A DNA stretch of 64,000 nucleotides from Tridacna crocea (GCA_943736015.1 OX031071.1:11938119-12002118); one strand, 5' to 3'; shown: positions 21,296 through 31,315, counted from the stretch's first letter. The notes: generated by a model not told the origin, from the letters alone. A program made the numbers and translations.

Positions 21296-21527
21296 TTAAA
21301 ACTCTTTACTACACAATCTGGACTTTTGACGACCCTAAGGAAGAAGCCATTTAAAAATATTGTGGGAAAAGGAGAAAATCCTGGGAACCAGCATTTTCTC
21401 CTTTCCCTGCAATGGTTTCTACCCTTCCCAAAACAAAATTTTATTTTTGAGCTACATTTTATTTTGTTGTATGCAAATGCTTTTATTTTGGAAAGGTCTA
21501 AAATTCTGCTGTGTGGTAAAGGGCTAA
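21296..21527 (+). mobile_element. TTAA-A element, plus
   Basis: In the intron after the first coding exon. Left TTAA blurred (TTTTAAAACTC), right GGGCTAA; stem AAATCCTGGGAACCAGC. Confidence 0.85.
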
Positions 21528-21571
21528 GTCTTTACCAAGTGACAAAATTTTGGACCTAACGGGGAAGTTAA
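21524..21571 (-). mobile_element. TTAA-A R-end fragment
   Basis: TCTTTACCAAGTGACAAAAT then GGGGAAGTTAA; everything in between is deleted. Confidence 0.55.
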
Positions 21572-21797
21572 CCCTTTACTACACAATGCCAACTTCTGAC
21601 GACTCTGAGAGGTAAGCCTTTTGAAAACATTGTGGGAAAAGGAGAAAATGCTGGTAACCAGCATTTTCTCCTTTCCCCACCATGTTCTTTTATCCTCATC
21701 GATACAAATTTCTAGTTTTCAGTTGCTTGTATTTTGAGATCTGCAAATGCTTTCAATTTGGACCAGTCTGATACTTTGTTGTTTGGTAAAGAGTTAA
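21568..21797 (+). mobile_element. TTAA-A element, plus
   Basis: Complete; shares its right TTAA with a TTAA-B copy. Confidence 0.9.
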
Positions 21798-21970
21798 CCC
21801 TTTACTCCATAGATACTCATTTCTACACATTGCTTGTAGGAACCTTTGGAAAACATTGTGGCAAAAGGTGAAATTGCTCGTTATTTACACCTAAGAAACG
21901 GCTTCATCCTTGCTGTTATTCAGGTTCAATTAGAGATGGCATAGGAATGCCTTATGGGGTAAAAGGTTAA
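21794..21970 (+). mobile_element. TTAA-B element, plus, second hairpin arm deleted
   Basis: TTAACCCTTTACTCCATAG, stem to AAATTGCTCGT, then directly TATTTACACC and the right arm ending GGGGTAAAAGGTTAA. Confidence 0.85.
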
Positions 21971-22099
21971 ATATATTGAAAGCATTTGCAGACTGGGGGT
22001 TAAAATGGCTCAAATGATTATTTTTACTTGTAGCTCACGTTTGCATGAAGTGGACCTCTTTTTGTAGTTGCATTAAAATCTGTATTCAAAGAGCAATGG

Positions 22100-22291
22100 C
22101 GTAACTCTTTACATTTGCAGACAACAAAATAAAAGTGACTAAAAATTTGAACTTTTTTTTGTGAAGGGTAGAAAACATGTGGAGAAAGGAGAAAATGCTG
22201 GTTACCAGCATTTTCTCCTTTTCCCACAATATTTTCTAAAGCCTTCGTTCTCAGGGTCGTCAAAAGTAGGGATTGTGTGGTAATTGGTTAA
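22100..22291 (-). mobile_element. TTAA-A element, minus, R arm shortened
   Basis: GTAACTCTTTACATTTGCAG skips about 35 bases of the arm; hairpin good; ends GTAATTGGTTAA. Confidence 0.85.
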
Positions 22292-22389
22292 ATGAAATTG
22301 GTTTATCTTACACAATATTTGTTCCACACATGAATGTTCCACACACCCTGTAAAAAGTTACCTTTAACCATTGTACTCCAGAGCCTTTG

Positions 22390-22617
22390 TTAACCCTTTA
22401 AAACACAATCCCTGGTTTTTATGTCTCGGAGACAGAAGCCTTCTGAAAACATCATGGGTAAAGGAGAAAATGCTGATAACCAGCATTTTCTCCTTTTCCC
22501 ATAGTGTTTTCTACTCTTCTGAAGTCAATTTTCAATATTTGAGACACGTTTATTTTGTCGTCTGCAAGTCCTTCAGTTTGGACAAGTCTAAAATTTTGTC
22601 GTTTGGTGAAGACTGAA
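22390..22617 (+). mobile_element. TTAA-A element, plus, touching a splice acceptor region
   Basis: TTAACCCTTTAAAACACAATC to GTGAAGACTGAA (TTAA now TGAA). Only 22 bases (GACTAAACTCTC plus T-tract) remain before the middle coding exon, so the branch site lies in or against the element. Confidence 0.9.
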
Positions 22618-22639
22618 GACTAAACTCTCTTTTTTACAG

Positions 22640-23057
22640 ATGTTTCACCCAATCAAATGACCTCCGTCGGCATGAGAGGAATGTCCACATGCGCGGAAAA
22701 CTTTACAGCTACAAAAACCAGTCTGGGCGCCAGTTACCTCCCCCTGCTGTTGCAGCAGCAGCAGCTGCCTCGGGCCCAGGACACATGAACCTTGCTGCCT
22801 ACCAGGCCTTCGCTCTGCAACAGCGTGCAATCCTACAACACGCACTCACATATGAGAGTTTAATGCAGAATGCTGCATCAGTGACCTCCTCGCAGTTCAT
22901 GCACCAAATGGGTGCAGCCCATACGAGTGTACCCCGGTTAAAGGACGGGGATGTAGCCATAACAACTTCTACCTCAGCGTCTAATGCTCATGAACCTAGC
23001 GATCAGCGTGATGAAAACAATCTACCTCAAAAACCTGATGATGTCAAGCTGGAACAG
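22640..23057 (+). CDS. C2H2 zinc-finger transcription factor, middle coding exon
   Basis: The first base completes arginine 86. The exon then finishes finger 3 (C81, C84, H97, H102, with four residues between the histidines) and continues to residue 225. After the finger comes a basic stretch (MRGKLYSYKN), then a low-complexity segment with PPP and six alanines (A124-A129), then a Gln/Ala/Met-rich part that is probably unstructured. The acceptor is CTCTCTTTTTTACAG and the donor GAACAG/GTATGTG, phase 0. The reading frame fits both neighbours with no stop. TTAA-A elements lie 22 bp upstream and 31 bp downstream of the exon. Strong GC and CpG content compared with the flanks supports coding. Confidence 0.92.
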
Positions 23058-23088
23058 GTATGTGTAAAATCATGTTATTACATTAAGT

Positions 23089-23278
23089 TTAACTCTTTAC
23101 AAAACAATCCATGGTTTTCACAACCCTGAGAAAGAAGCCTGGTAATCAGCATTTTCTCTTTTTCGCACAATGTTTTCTACCCTTTCCAAAACATCTTTCA
23201 ATTTTGGAGTTTCATTAGTTTTGTCCTCTGTAAATGCTTTGGACTAGTCTGAAATTATCATGTTTGGTAAAGGGTTAA
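23089..23278 (+). mobile_element. TTAA-A element, plus, left hairpin arm deleted
   Basis: Begins 31 bp after the donor of the middle exon. GAAGCCTGGTAATCAGC shows the deletion. Confidence 0.85.
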
Positions 23279-23302
23279 GTCTGGGAAAGGGTTAGAAGTA
23301 AT

Positions 23303-23432
23303 CTAACCCTCTACCAAACAATAACTAGTTTTAACGGCCCTGACAAAGACATTTTCTCCTTTTCCTGCAATTCTTTAAAAAGCCTTACTTCTCAGGGTCA
23401 TAGAAGGTCGGAATAGTGTGATAAAAGGTTAA
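23303..23432. mobile_element. TTAA-A variant with two L ends
   Basis: CTAACCCTCTACCAAACAAT at left; AGTGTGATAAAAGGTTAA at right is the same kind of end reversed. Single hairpin arm. Confidence 0.65.
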
Positions 23433-23480
23433 AACTAAAAGTTTTAGCATGAATTCCATTGAATGTGAACTCTTAAAGTT

Positions 23481-23683
23481 TTAACCCATTACCACACAAT
23501 CCCTACTTTTGACGTCCCTGAGAAAGAAGCCTTTAGAAAACATTGTGGGAAAAGGAAAAAGTGCTGGTAAGCAGCATTTCCTCCTTTTCCCACAATATTT
23601 TCTACCCTTCACAAAACAAATTTCAAATTTTCAGTCACTTTTATTTTGTCGTCTGCAAATTCTTTCAATTTGAACAAGCCTAA
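23481..23683 (+). mobile_element. TTAA-A element, plus, R end cut off
   Basis: TTAACCCATTACCACACAATC; loop GCTGGTAAGCAGC; stops after TTTGAACAAGCCTAA. Confidence 0.82.
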
Positions 23684-24019
23684 CCATGGCGGTTAATTTT
23701 CTGTTTTACCTGTATGAATTTAGCATTAGCCTCAGTTACCTTCAGTGTTATGATTTTACTTACTTTTCTGCCTCTATCTCTGTTGGTAAGGTTATGTCAG
23801 ACTGGACTCTTGTTATTTGAAATCTTCCACCTGTGTAGAATGGTGCCAGGTTTTCTAGTTATTCCTGCAATAAATAAATGTACAAAAAATGTATACCAGT
23901 CACACTTGTTCTCTCTTTCTACCCATGATGCTTTGGAATAAAAGGTTTCATCTGCTAAATATGAGAAGCAGATTTTTGCAGTAAACATGAGATTTATCTT
24001 TGTATCCACAAAACCAATT

Positions 24020-24246
24020 TTAACTCTACCACACAATCCCTACTTTTGACGACCCTGAGAAAGAAACTTTTTGAAAACATTATGGGAAAAGGAGAAAATG
24101 CTGGTAATCAGCATTTACTCCTTTTTCCACAATGTTTTCTACCCTTTCCAAATCAGTTTTCAATTCTTAATTCACATTTACTACCCTGTCTGAAAATGCT
24201 TTCAATTTGGACTGGTCTAAAATTTTGTCATTTGGTAAAGAGTTAA
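24020..24246 (+). mobile_element. TTAA-A element, plus
   Basis: Complete; TTAACTCTACCACACAATCC to CATTTGGTAAAGAGTTAA. Confidence 0.92.
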
Positions 24247-24271
24247 TCAGACATCTTTGAAAAGATTCTGT

Positions 24272-24486
24272 TTGAACTCATTACCAAACAACAAAATTCT
24301 AGGTTTGTCCAAATCGAAAACATTTGCAGACGACAAAATAAAAGTGACTGAAAATTTGAAATGTGATTTGTAAAGGGTAGAAAACATTGTGGGAAAAGGA
24401 GAACATTTTCTCTTTTTTCCACAATGTTTTCTAAAGGCTTCTTTCTCGGGGTTGTCAGTAGTAGGGATTGTGTGGTAATGGGTTAA
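24272..24486 (-). mobile_element. TTAA-A element, minus, loop deleted
   Basis: Left end TGAACTCATTACCAAAC; stem GGAAAAGGAGAAC joins ATTTTCTCTTTTTTCC without the loop; ends AATGGGTTAA. Confidence 0.85.
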
Positions 24487-24506
24487 TAACTGTAATTATT
24501 TGGGTC

Positions 24507-24732
24507 TTAACTCTTCACCAAACGATAAAATTTTAGACTGGTCCAAATTCAAAGCATTTGCACACATAAATTTAAAGATGGCTCAAATTATGTAAATCGG
24601 CCCTTTTCTCCTTTTCCCACCATATTTTCAGCCTTTTCCTAGCAAATCCTGTGTTTTGAATAATAACTTATTTCTTGCCTGCCAATTCTTTCAATATGAA
24701 AAAGTCCTAGAGCGTTTGCAGCAAGGGTTTAA
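24507..24732. mobile_element. TTAA-A variant with two R arms
   Basis: Left TTAACTCTTCACCAAACGAT...; right arm TTTCAATATGAAAAAGTCC...AAGGGTTTAA reads as an old R arm reversed. One hairpin arm remains. Confidence 0.6.
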
Positions 24733-24957
24733 CCCACTACCACTCAATGACACCTTTTAATGCCCCTTGGGAAGAAGCCTTTTGAAAACATTGTGGGAAA
24801 AGGAGAAAATGCTGGTAACCAGCATTTTCTCCTTTTCCCACAAAGTTTTTTACCCTATCAAAGCAAAATTGCACCATTTGAGCCACTTTGAAAGTGTCGT
24901 CTGCAAATGCTTTCAATTTGGATAGGTCTAAAATTTTGCTGTGTGGTAATGGGTTTA
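24729..24957 (+). mobile_element. TTAA-A element, plus
   Basis: TTGCACCATTTGAGCCAC arm subtype; perfect hairpin up to CACAAAG; right end GGGTTTA. Confidence 0.9.
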
Positions 24958-25185
24958 TTCTTTACCAAAGAGAAAAAATTTTGGACTGGTCCAGATTCAT
25001 TTCAAAGCATTTGGAGTCAACAAATCTTGCATGCATAATTACTTTTGTCCTTAAAAGGGCAGGAATCATTACGGGATAAGAAGAAAATGCAGTTTGCAAG
25101 CATTTTCTTCTTTTTCCTGCAATTTTTTCAGAGGCTTTTTTATGTCAGGGTTGTGAAAACTTTGCACTGTATGGTAAAGGGTTAG
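24954..25185 (-). mobile_element. TTAA-A element, minus, diverged
   Basis: Shares TTTA with the previous copy; stem AAGAAGAAAATGCAGTTTGC / GCAAGCATTTTCTTCTTT; ends GGGTTAG. Confidence 0.78.
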
Positions 25186-25432
25186 ATTTAGGCAGGATAA
25201 TCTTACATTTGATACTGCCCTGATAAGCCCTCGTGGTTACCTGGCCAGCCTCTCTCATTCGCCTGCCAGAAAAAAACACAATCATGATTTTCTTTGATAC
25301 TAGAAGAATATGGACCAGCTCTTCTACCTGTGCACAATGTAAACAAAATAGAGTCTATGCTATCAGTCAAATCTCTGCAAGTCATTGGACAATGATTCAG
25401 TCACTTGTAATTGCCTTGTAATTCAGTCACTT

Positions 25433-25655
25433 TTCTCATTACTGAATGACAAAATTTGGGGTTTGACCATATCAAAAAACATTAATTTGCAGACAACAAA
25501 ATAAAAGTGACCGGGAATTTCATAATTGTTTTGTGAAGGGTAGAAAATATTGTGGGAAAAGGAGAAAATGCTGGTTACCAGCAATTTCTCCTTTTCCCAC
25601 AAAGTTTTCTTAAGGCTTCTTTCTCAGGGTTGTCAAAAGTAGGGTAATGGATTAT
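25433..25655 (-). mobile_element. TTAA-A element, minus
   Basis: Left end lost its TTAA (TCTCATTACTGAATGAC); good hairpin; right end shortened to GTAGGGTAATGGATTA. Confidence 0.85.
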
Positions 25656-25970
25656 TAATCATATACCACACAAATCCAAGTTTCGGCAACCCTGAAAAAG
25701 AAACCTTTTGAAAACATGGTTGGAAAAGGAGAAAATGCTGGTAACCAGCATTTTCAGTGACCTTTTCTCACAATGTTTTCTACTCTATCGAAGACAAATT
25801 TGGCCATTTGAGCCACTTTCACTTGCTGGTAATCCGCATTTTCTCTTTTCCAACAATGTTTTCTACTCTATGGAGGACAAATTTGGCCATTTGAGCCACT
25901 TTCAAATTGTTGTCTGGAAATGTTTTCAGTTTGGACAAGTCTAAAATTTTGTTATTTGGTAAAGAATTAA
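25655..25970 (+). mobile_element. TTAA-A element, plus, with internal duplication
   Basis: 316 bp long because about 90 bp of the right half (AATGTTTTCTACTCTAT...TTTGAGCCACTTTC) is repeated in tandem. Shares its right TTAA with the next. Confidence 0.85.
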
Positions 25971-26195
25971 CCCATTATCACACAATCCCTACTTTTGAGG
26001 CCGATGAGAAGGAAGCCTTTAGAAAACATTGTGGGAAAAGGAGAAAATGCTGGTGACCAGCATTTTCTCCTTTTCCCACAATGTTTTCTAACCTTCACAA
26101 AACAAAATTCAAATTTTCAGTCACTTTTATTTTGTCGTCTGCAAATGCTTTCGATTTGGACAAACCTATAATTTTGTTGTTTGGTAATGAGTTAA
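25967..26195 (+). mobile_element. TTAA-A element, plus
   Basis: Complete, 95 bp upstream of the last coding exon; loop GCTGGTGACCAGC. Confidence 0.93.
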
Positions 26196-26290
26196 TGGAT
26201 TCAATCAATCCATAGTTATGTCATGACTTGCTTCTTATCATGCATCAGGCCCTTTTTGTCAATGAACTGTTTATATTTTCACTTTTTCAG

Positions 26291-27037
26291 GTTACCCCAC
26301 CTCCCATTAATGGTGATAGACAAGAGAACCAATCTACCTCACAGGGTGAAGAGCCCTATGTACAGAGCCCCGGGCGTTCAGCCTTTTCTCCTACCTCCAG
26401 TAAAGCCCTTACCCCACCACCTCTATCTTCAGCATACAGAGTTACTAATGGTCATCCTTCATCAGCAGAATCTCCTGAGAGTCACAAAGACGAGCGACCA
26501 AGGTCTCACGAATCTCACATTGACTACAGGAAGTACTTTTCATACCCAGAATACATGGCTAGAGTCAATGACCTGCCCCGTAGTTACGCTTCAGCATTCA
26601 GTATGGCCGCCCCAACAGCCATGGATAGCGTGATGGACCTCAGCATTAACAAGTCAGTGTCGAGTCTCGAGTCAGAGGAAGGAGACCTTGAATGGAGAGC
26701 GAGACATTCTTCAACGCTGTCTTCAAAAAGCCCCGTTTCTGAATCAGAAAGTGAATCAAAACGTGACGTGACCACCACCTCGGATACTCCAACTGTCGAT
26801 TCAGGGATTCATCATTGTCCCCATTGCAACATCTTTTTTCACGATTTTACCATGTTCAATCTACACCAGAGTCTACACTCTCCGATTGAGGAGGATCCGT
26901 TCTTGTGCCCGTCTTGTTTGAAACACTGTCAAGATCGGATTGAATTCATGTTCCATATCGTCTGGCATGTGAAGTATCCACACACAATACCCAAATATCA
27001 GACCTTCAAAGAAACCTACCTAATCACAGACTCCTAA
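26291..27037 (+). CDS. C2H2 zinc-finger transcription factor, last coding exon with Ikaros-type C-terminal finger pair
   Basis: Encodes residues 226-473 and the TAA stop. The acceptor CACTTTTTCAG continues the phase-0 frame. The first part is Ser/Pro-rich. VMDLS at about 339-343 recalls the PxDLS motif that binds the corepressor CtBP but lacks its proline. An acidic/serine stretch follows. Two C-terminal fingers close the protein: C401, C404, H417, H421 and C431, C434, H447, H451. The pattern F-x-D-x(2)-M-F-x-L-H ... DPF-x-C-x(2)-C-x(4)-QDR-x-EF-x(2)-HI matches the dimerisation fingers of the Ikaros family, with weaker likeness to hunchback. The role as a dimerising, DNA-binding regulator is inferred from that match. 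The exact orthologue is not assigned, so no symbol is given. Confidence 0.92.
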   Translation, partial: VTPPPINGDRQENQSTSQGEEPYVQSPGRSAFSPTSSKALTPPPLSSAYRVTNGHPSSAESPESHKDERPRSHESHIDYRKYFSYPEYMARVNDLPRSYASAFSMAAPTAMDSVMDLSINKSVSSLESEEGDLEWRARHSSTLSSKSPVSESESESKRDVTTTSDTPTVDSGIHHCPHCNIFFHDFTMFNLHQSLHSPIEEDPFLCPSCLKHCQDRIEFMFHIVWHVKYPHTIPKYQTFKETYLITDS

Positions 27038-27048
27038 ACATGGTATGT
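27038..27048 (+). promoter_or_regulatory. possible splice donor just after the stop codon
   Basis: Five bases after the TAA the sequence ATG/GTATGTACG is a good donor, so the 3' untranslated region may continue in a distant exon. I could not identify that exon or a polyadenylation site. The alternative is that the 3'UTR simply runs into the repeats at 27080. Confidence 0.3.
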
Positions 27049-27079
27049 ACGTTTTTGAAATTTTCACTCAATTGAACTT

Positions 27080-27111
27080 TTAACCCTTTACCATAAAATC
27101 CCATGTTTTAA
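27080..27111 (+). mobile_element. TTAA-A L-end stub
   Basis: TTAACCCTTTACCATAAAATC, cut at the TTAA where the next copy begins. Confidence 0.6.
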
Positions 27112-27335
27112 CCTTTTCCCAAACAGTCCCTGGTTTTTACGGGTCTGGAATAGTAGCCTTCTGAAAACATTGTGGGAAAAGAATAAAATGCTGGTAACCA
27201 GCATTTTCTCCTTTTCCCACAATGTTTTCTACCTTATCATGGACAGAAATCATCTTTTCAGCAATTGAATTGTCGTCTGCAAATATGCTTTCGATTTGGT
27301 CTAGTCCAAAAGTTTGTCGTTTGGGAAAGGGTTAA
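27108..27335 (+). mobile_element. TTAA-A element, plus
   Basis: CCCAAACAGTCCCTGG subtype with TTTTCAGCAATTG arm, like the copy at 43978; one change in the stem (AGAATAAAATGC). Confidence 0.92.
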
Positions 27336-27340
27336 TGATC

Positions 27341-27563
27341 TTAACCCCTTACCAAACAATCCAAGGTTTTTACAATCCTGTAGAAGAGGCCTTTCGAAAA
27401 CATAGTGGGATATGGAGAAAATGCTCGTAACCAGCATTTTCTACTTTTCCCACAATGATTTCTACCCTATCGAAGCAAGAGTGCACCATTTGAGCCATAT
27501 TGCAATTGTCGTCAGCAAATGCTTTGAATTTGGACGCGGCTAAAATTCTGTAGTCTGGTAAAG
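27341..27563 (+). mobile_element. TTAA-A element, plus
   Basis: TTAACCCCTTACCAAAC to AGTCTGGTAAAGG; right TTAA lost. Confidence 0.85.
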
Positions 27564-27570
27564 GAAAGAA

Positions 27571-27780
27571 GAGCTCTTTGAAAATGAAATGAGAAAAGAA
27601 AATGCAGCTAACAAGCATTTTCTCCTTTTCCCATGATATTTTCCAAGCTTTCAGTGTCATCTCACAATATTTTAGCCATATCTGATAGTTATCCCTTTAC
27701 CACACCACCAGGACTTTTAACAACTTTGAGAAAGAAGACTTTTGAAAACCTTGTGGAAAATGATAAAATGACGGAAACTG
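27571..27780. mobile_element. two TTAA-A fragments
   Basis: 27571-27680 is a hairpin with L arm (AAGCATTTTCTCCTTTTCCC). 27688-27780 is an L end (CCCTTTACCACACCACC) whose hairpin fades out. Confidence 0.6.
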
Positions 27781-27848
27781 GAATTGCATTCCAAAAGTCA
27801 TTCCCTACTTTTGAGTTTTTTTTTTTATTGACTGTAAATAGATTCTGT

Positions 27849-29434
27849 TTAAGGTTCATGTAAAGTGTTTATTTTGCTTAATTTCATATGTGAATAATTC
27901 TGTAATTATTAAAATTTGTCCAGGAAAACCATATATTAAATTGAAGCTCTGGATGAGTACAAGCTGTTTTACCTAATTATACCAACTGGCCTTACATAAC
28001 AAAACTAAAACATTGCAGAAAAAGATGACATCGTTTAAAACCTACAAAATAATAATGACATAACAAAATTGCTTAAGTTTTGGAGAAAACACAGGCTATG
28101 GTACATACCAGGTACTGCTACTACCAAAAATCCTATAGTTTCTTTAAAAAGGCACATATTTAAGTCAGAAAGTTTGACATTTTTCCCTTATTGAAATGTC
28201 AACCATGTTTGACCTACTTTTTTTTAGTAACAGGTATGGTGTCTCCACAGGATCAAAATGTACAAGTGGTTGTGTGTAATAAACTTTCATTAGTATTACC
28301 TGAACAAATTGACATGAAATAAATGACCTCAATTACCATATATATTACACGCTAGATTTATTGTTCTAACTTGGCTCCGGCTAATGTCGTCTGCATGCGG
28401 AACTATGTGCATGTTTCTAAACTCTTTATGCTTAGATTTATAGTGCTTTTAAAGAATACTTGAAATACCTGAAATAACCATTATATTGTTGGTTTAAATT
28501 GGTAATACATGGTGGGCGACTTAGATCTGTGATGCACTTTCTGTGCAGCCTGATTTTAATTTATGCCAACCGCAAAACCTTTTTATTTTGACTAAGGCGC
28601 AGTAAGGGTCAAACCCGACATTTACCGATAACAGAGTTTCCGTACAGTCCGATTATACCCGATGGTTTAAATATTCACGTTTTAATTACTCTTTGCATAA
28701 AGGTCAATATCAGGTCAATTTATTCCAGTAACAATTTTAGATAAAAATGACCTGTACAAGTGAAATTTCCATGTCCACTTCCAAACCCTTTCTCAAAAAC
28801 AGTACCCCCACTACCCCATCACACACACAAAAAGAACAATGAAAAAAATGCTTATGTCAAAAATTGATTCTAAATCCTATCTACCAGACTGGTAACACCT
28901 TTTGTAACTGCTGTTTTTGAGGAAGGGTTTGGACGTAGACATGGAAATTTCACTTGTTCAGGTCATTTTTATTTGTTTTATTATCTAAAATTACTAATGA
29001 AATTATGCACAACCACTTATACATTTTGATCCTGTGGAGACACCATACCTGTTACTAAAACAAAAGTAGTTCAAACATGGCTGACAATTCAATAAGGGAA
29101 AAATGTCAAAGTTTCTGACTTAAATATGTGCCTTTTTAAAGAAAATATAGGATTTTTGGTAGTAGCAGTACCTGGTATGTACCATAGCCTGTGTTTTCTC
29201 CAAAACTTAAGCAATTTTGTTAAGTCATTATTATTTTGTAGGTTTTAAACGATGTCATCTTTTTCTGCAATGTTTTAGTTTTATTATATAAGGCCAGTAG
29301 GTATAATTAGGTAAAACAGCTTGTACTCATCCAGAGCTTCAATTTAATATATGGTTTTCCTGGACAAATTTTAATAATTACAGAATTATTCACATATGAA
29401 ATTAAGCAAAATAAACACTTTACATGAACCTTAA
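27849..29434. mobile_element. 1.58-kb TTAA-flanked foldback element
   Basis: TTAAGGTTCATGTAAAGTG at left and CACTTTACATGAACCTTAA at right start inverted arms of about 450 bp (to about 28305 and from about 28990). Inside is a second inverted pair (28725-28806 with 28910-28987, TGACCTG.ACAAGTGAAATTTCCATGTC). The core 28330-28720 is unique and has no useful reading frame, so the element is non-autonomous. Its right TTAA is shared with the next MITE. Confidence 0.85.
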
Positions 29435-29660
29435 CTCTTTATCACATGAGAAAATTTTAGACTCGTCCATATTGAAAGCATTTGCAGACAACAAAATAAA
29501 GGTGATTAAAAAATTGAAATTGTGTTCTGAGAAGGGTAAAAAACACTGTGGGAAAAGGAGAAAATGCTGGTCATCAGCATTTTCTCCTTTTCCCACAATG
29601 TTTTCTAAAGTCTTCTTTCCCAGGGTCGTCAAAAGTAGGGATTGTGTGGTAATGGATTAA
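29431..29660 (-). mobile_element. TTAA-A element, minus
   Basis: TTAACTCTTTATCACATGAG to GTAATGGATTAA; loop GCTGGTCATCAGC. Confidence 0.92.
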
Positions 29661-29916
29661 AGTTTTGTCATTTCATAAAGAATTATTCAGACTAATACAA
29701 AATTTTATTGAATTCCATTTCGAAGAGTTTTTGCAGACAACAAATTAGATGTGGCTAATATCGTTGGCTTTGTCTCAGAAAGTGTTTAACCTTTTAACAT
29801 ACAATGATAACTTTTAATGGCACTGAGAGAGAAGGCTTTTGAAAACATTGTGAGAAAAGGAGAAAATGCTGGTTAACCCCTGCTGAAAAACCAGGGATTG
29901 TTTTATAAAGGGTTAT
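29661..29916. mobile_element. TTAA-A remnants, one with two L ends
   Basis: 29680-29785 is a worn R arm. 29786-29916 opens TTAACCTTTTAACATACAAT and closes CAGGGATTGTTTTATAAAGG; the hairpin is lost after GCTGGTTAACC. Confidence 0.6.
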
Positions 29917-30079
29917 CATTAATATGCTTTAATAATGTACATGTATAGATTTCTCTACCCGCTTCTTGACACAGTTTTTGTACTCATTTTCCAGGTCAGT
30001 GACTTGTTAAATAAACACATTAAATAAATAGGACATCAACCTTTAATAATAATGTAAGAATACCTAACTTTAAGGTCTA

Positions 30080-30423
30080 AGAGAAAAGAGGGACTGTAGA
30101 AAGCTTAATGGGAAGAGGAGAAAATACAGATGACCAGCATTTTCTCTGCTTCTGACATTGTTTTCTACCCTTTTTAAAACAAGTTTAAATTTTCAGTAAC
30201 TTTTATTTTCTTGTCTGCAAGTGCTTGTAATTTGGACTAGTCTAAACCAGTCCAAATTCATAGCACTTCAGACAACATGACACTTTCAAAAATACTGTAC
30301 GACAAAAGCATTTGTAGATGACAAATAAAATGTGGCCCTAATGGTACAGTTTGTTTTGAAGAAAACATTGTTTGAAAAGGAGAATAATGTTTTCCAGGAT
30401 GTTCTCCTTTTCCCACAACATTT
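30080..30423. mobile_element. fused pair of old TTAA-A copies
   Basis: A plus copy reaches GGACTAGTCTAAA and passes directly into CCAGTCCAAATTC of a minus copy. The TTAA junction and both R tips are gone, as at 10286. Confidence 0.65.
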
Positions 30424-30632
30424 TAACCTATTACCACACAATCCCTACTTTTGACGACCCTGATAAGGAAGTCTTTAGAAAACATTGTGGCAAAAGGGGA
30501 AAAAGCTGTTAACCAGCATTTCCTCCTTTTCTTACAATGTTTTCTGTCCTCCACAAAACAAATTTCAAATTTTCGGGCACTTTTTTTTTTCATCTGGAAA
30601 TTCTAAAATTTTGTTGTTTGGTAATGAGTTAA
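30423..30632 (+). mobile_element. TTAA-A element, plus
   Basis: TTAACCTATTACCACACAATC; right arm shortened (CATCTGGAAATTCTAAAATT); ends GGTAATGAGTTAA. Confidence 0.87.
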
Positions 30633-30672
30633 ACTGGTTCTCCCTCAAGATTGTTGGGATTGTGTTGTAGAG

Positions 30673-30824
30673 GTTAAATGTTGCAAAACTTTACTTTTGA
30701 AGGGTAGAAAACATTATGGGAAGTAAAAAAAACTGGTTACCAGCTTTTTTACCCATTCCAACAATATTTGAAAGATTTTTTTCTTTTTTTGGGGGGGTGT
30801 TAAAACACAGGATTGTGTGCTTAA
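30673..30824 (-). mobile_element. TTAA-A element, minus, degraded
   Basis: GAAGGGTAGAAAACATTATGG, a shrunken hairpin and ACAGGATTGTGTGCTTAA; shares the TTAA at 30821. Confidence 0.65.
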
Positions 30825-31048
30825 CCTATTGCCACACAATCCCTACTTTTGACGCCCCTGAGAAAGATGCCTGTAGAAAACATTATGGAAAAAAGAGAAA
30901 ATGCTGGTAACCAGTATTTTCTCCTTTTCCCACAATGTTTTCTACCCTTCACAAAACAGATTTCAAATTTTCAGTCACTTTTATTTTGTCGTCTGCAAAT
31001 GTTTTCAATTTGGACCAGTCTAAAATATTGTCGTCTGGTAATGGGTTA
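30821..31048 (+). mobile_element. TTAA-A element, plus
   Basis: Complete, GCCCC subtype; TTAACCTATTGCCACACAATC to GTCTGGTAATGGGTTAA. Confidence 0.93.
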
Positions 31049-31051
31049 AGG

Positions 31052-31300
31052 GCTAACCCTTTACCAGAATAACAAAATGTTGGACTTGTTGGTAGCGTAA
31101 GCCTTTACAAGTTGAATGTGGCCAAAACCACACAATCTCTCCAGTATAGGACCTTGATTAAGAAGGCTTTAGAAAACATTGTGGGAAAGGGAGAAAACGC
31201 TTGTGACCCACATTTTCTCCTTCCCACAATATTTCCTGTCCTTATTGTTGTCTGCAAACAAATGGTTTCAGTCTTGACAAGTCAAAAATTTTTTTGCTTA
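31052..31300. mobile_element. TTAA-A fragments
   Basis: 31052-31092 is an R-end stub (CTAACCCTTTACCAGAATAAC). 31127-31300 is a plus copy with a worn hairpin (GAGAAAACGCTTGTGACCC). Confidence 0.6.
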
Positions 31301-31315
31301 CTGATATAAGTTATC

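Noticed and set aside
22645..22845. Minus-strand frame over the middle exon
   Set aside because: Reverse shadow of the coding exon.
26228..26290. Extension of the last exon upstream to an ATG at 26228
   Set aside because: The acceptor at 26290 joins in phase with the preceding exon; the extra residues read intron including the T-tract.
26223..26633. Alternative frame of 136 codons over the last zinc-finger exon
   Set aside because: Shadow of the real exon; no finger residues and no matching splice phase.
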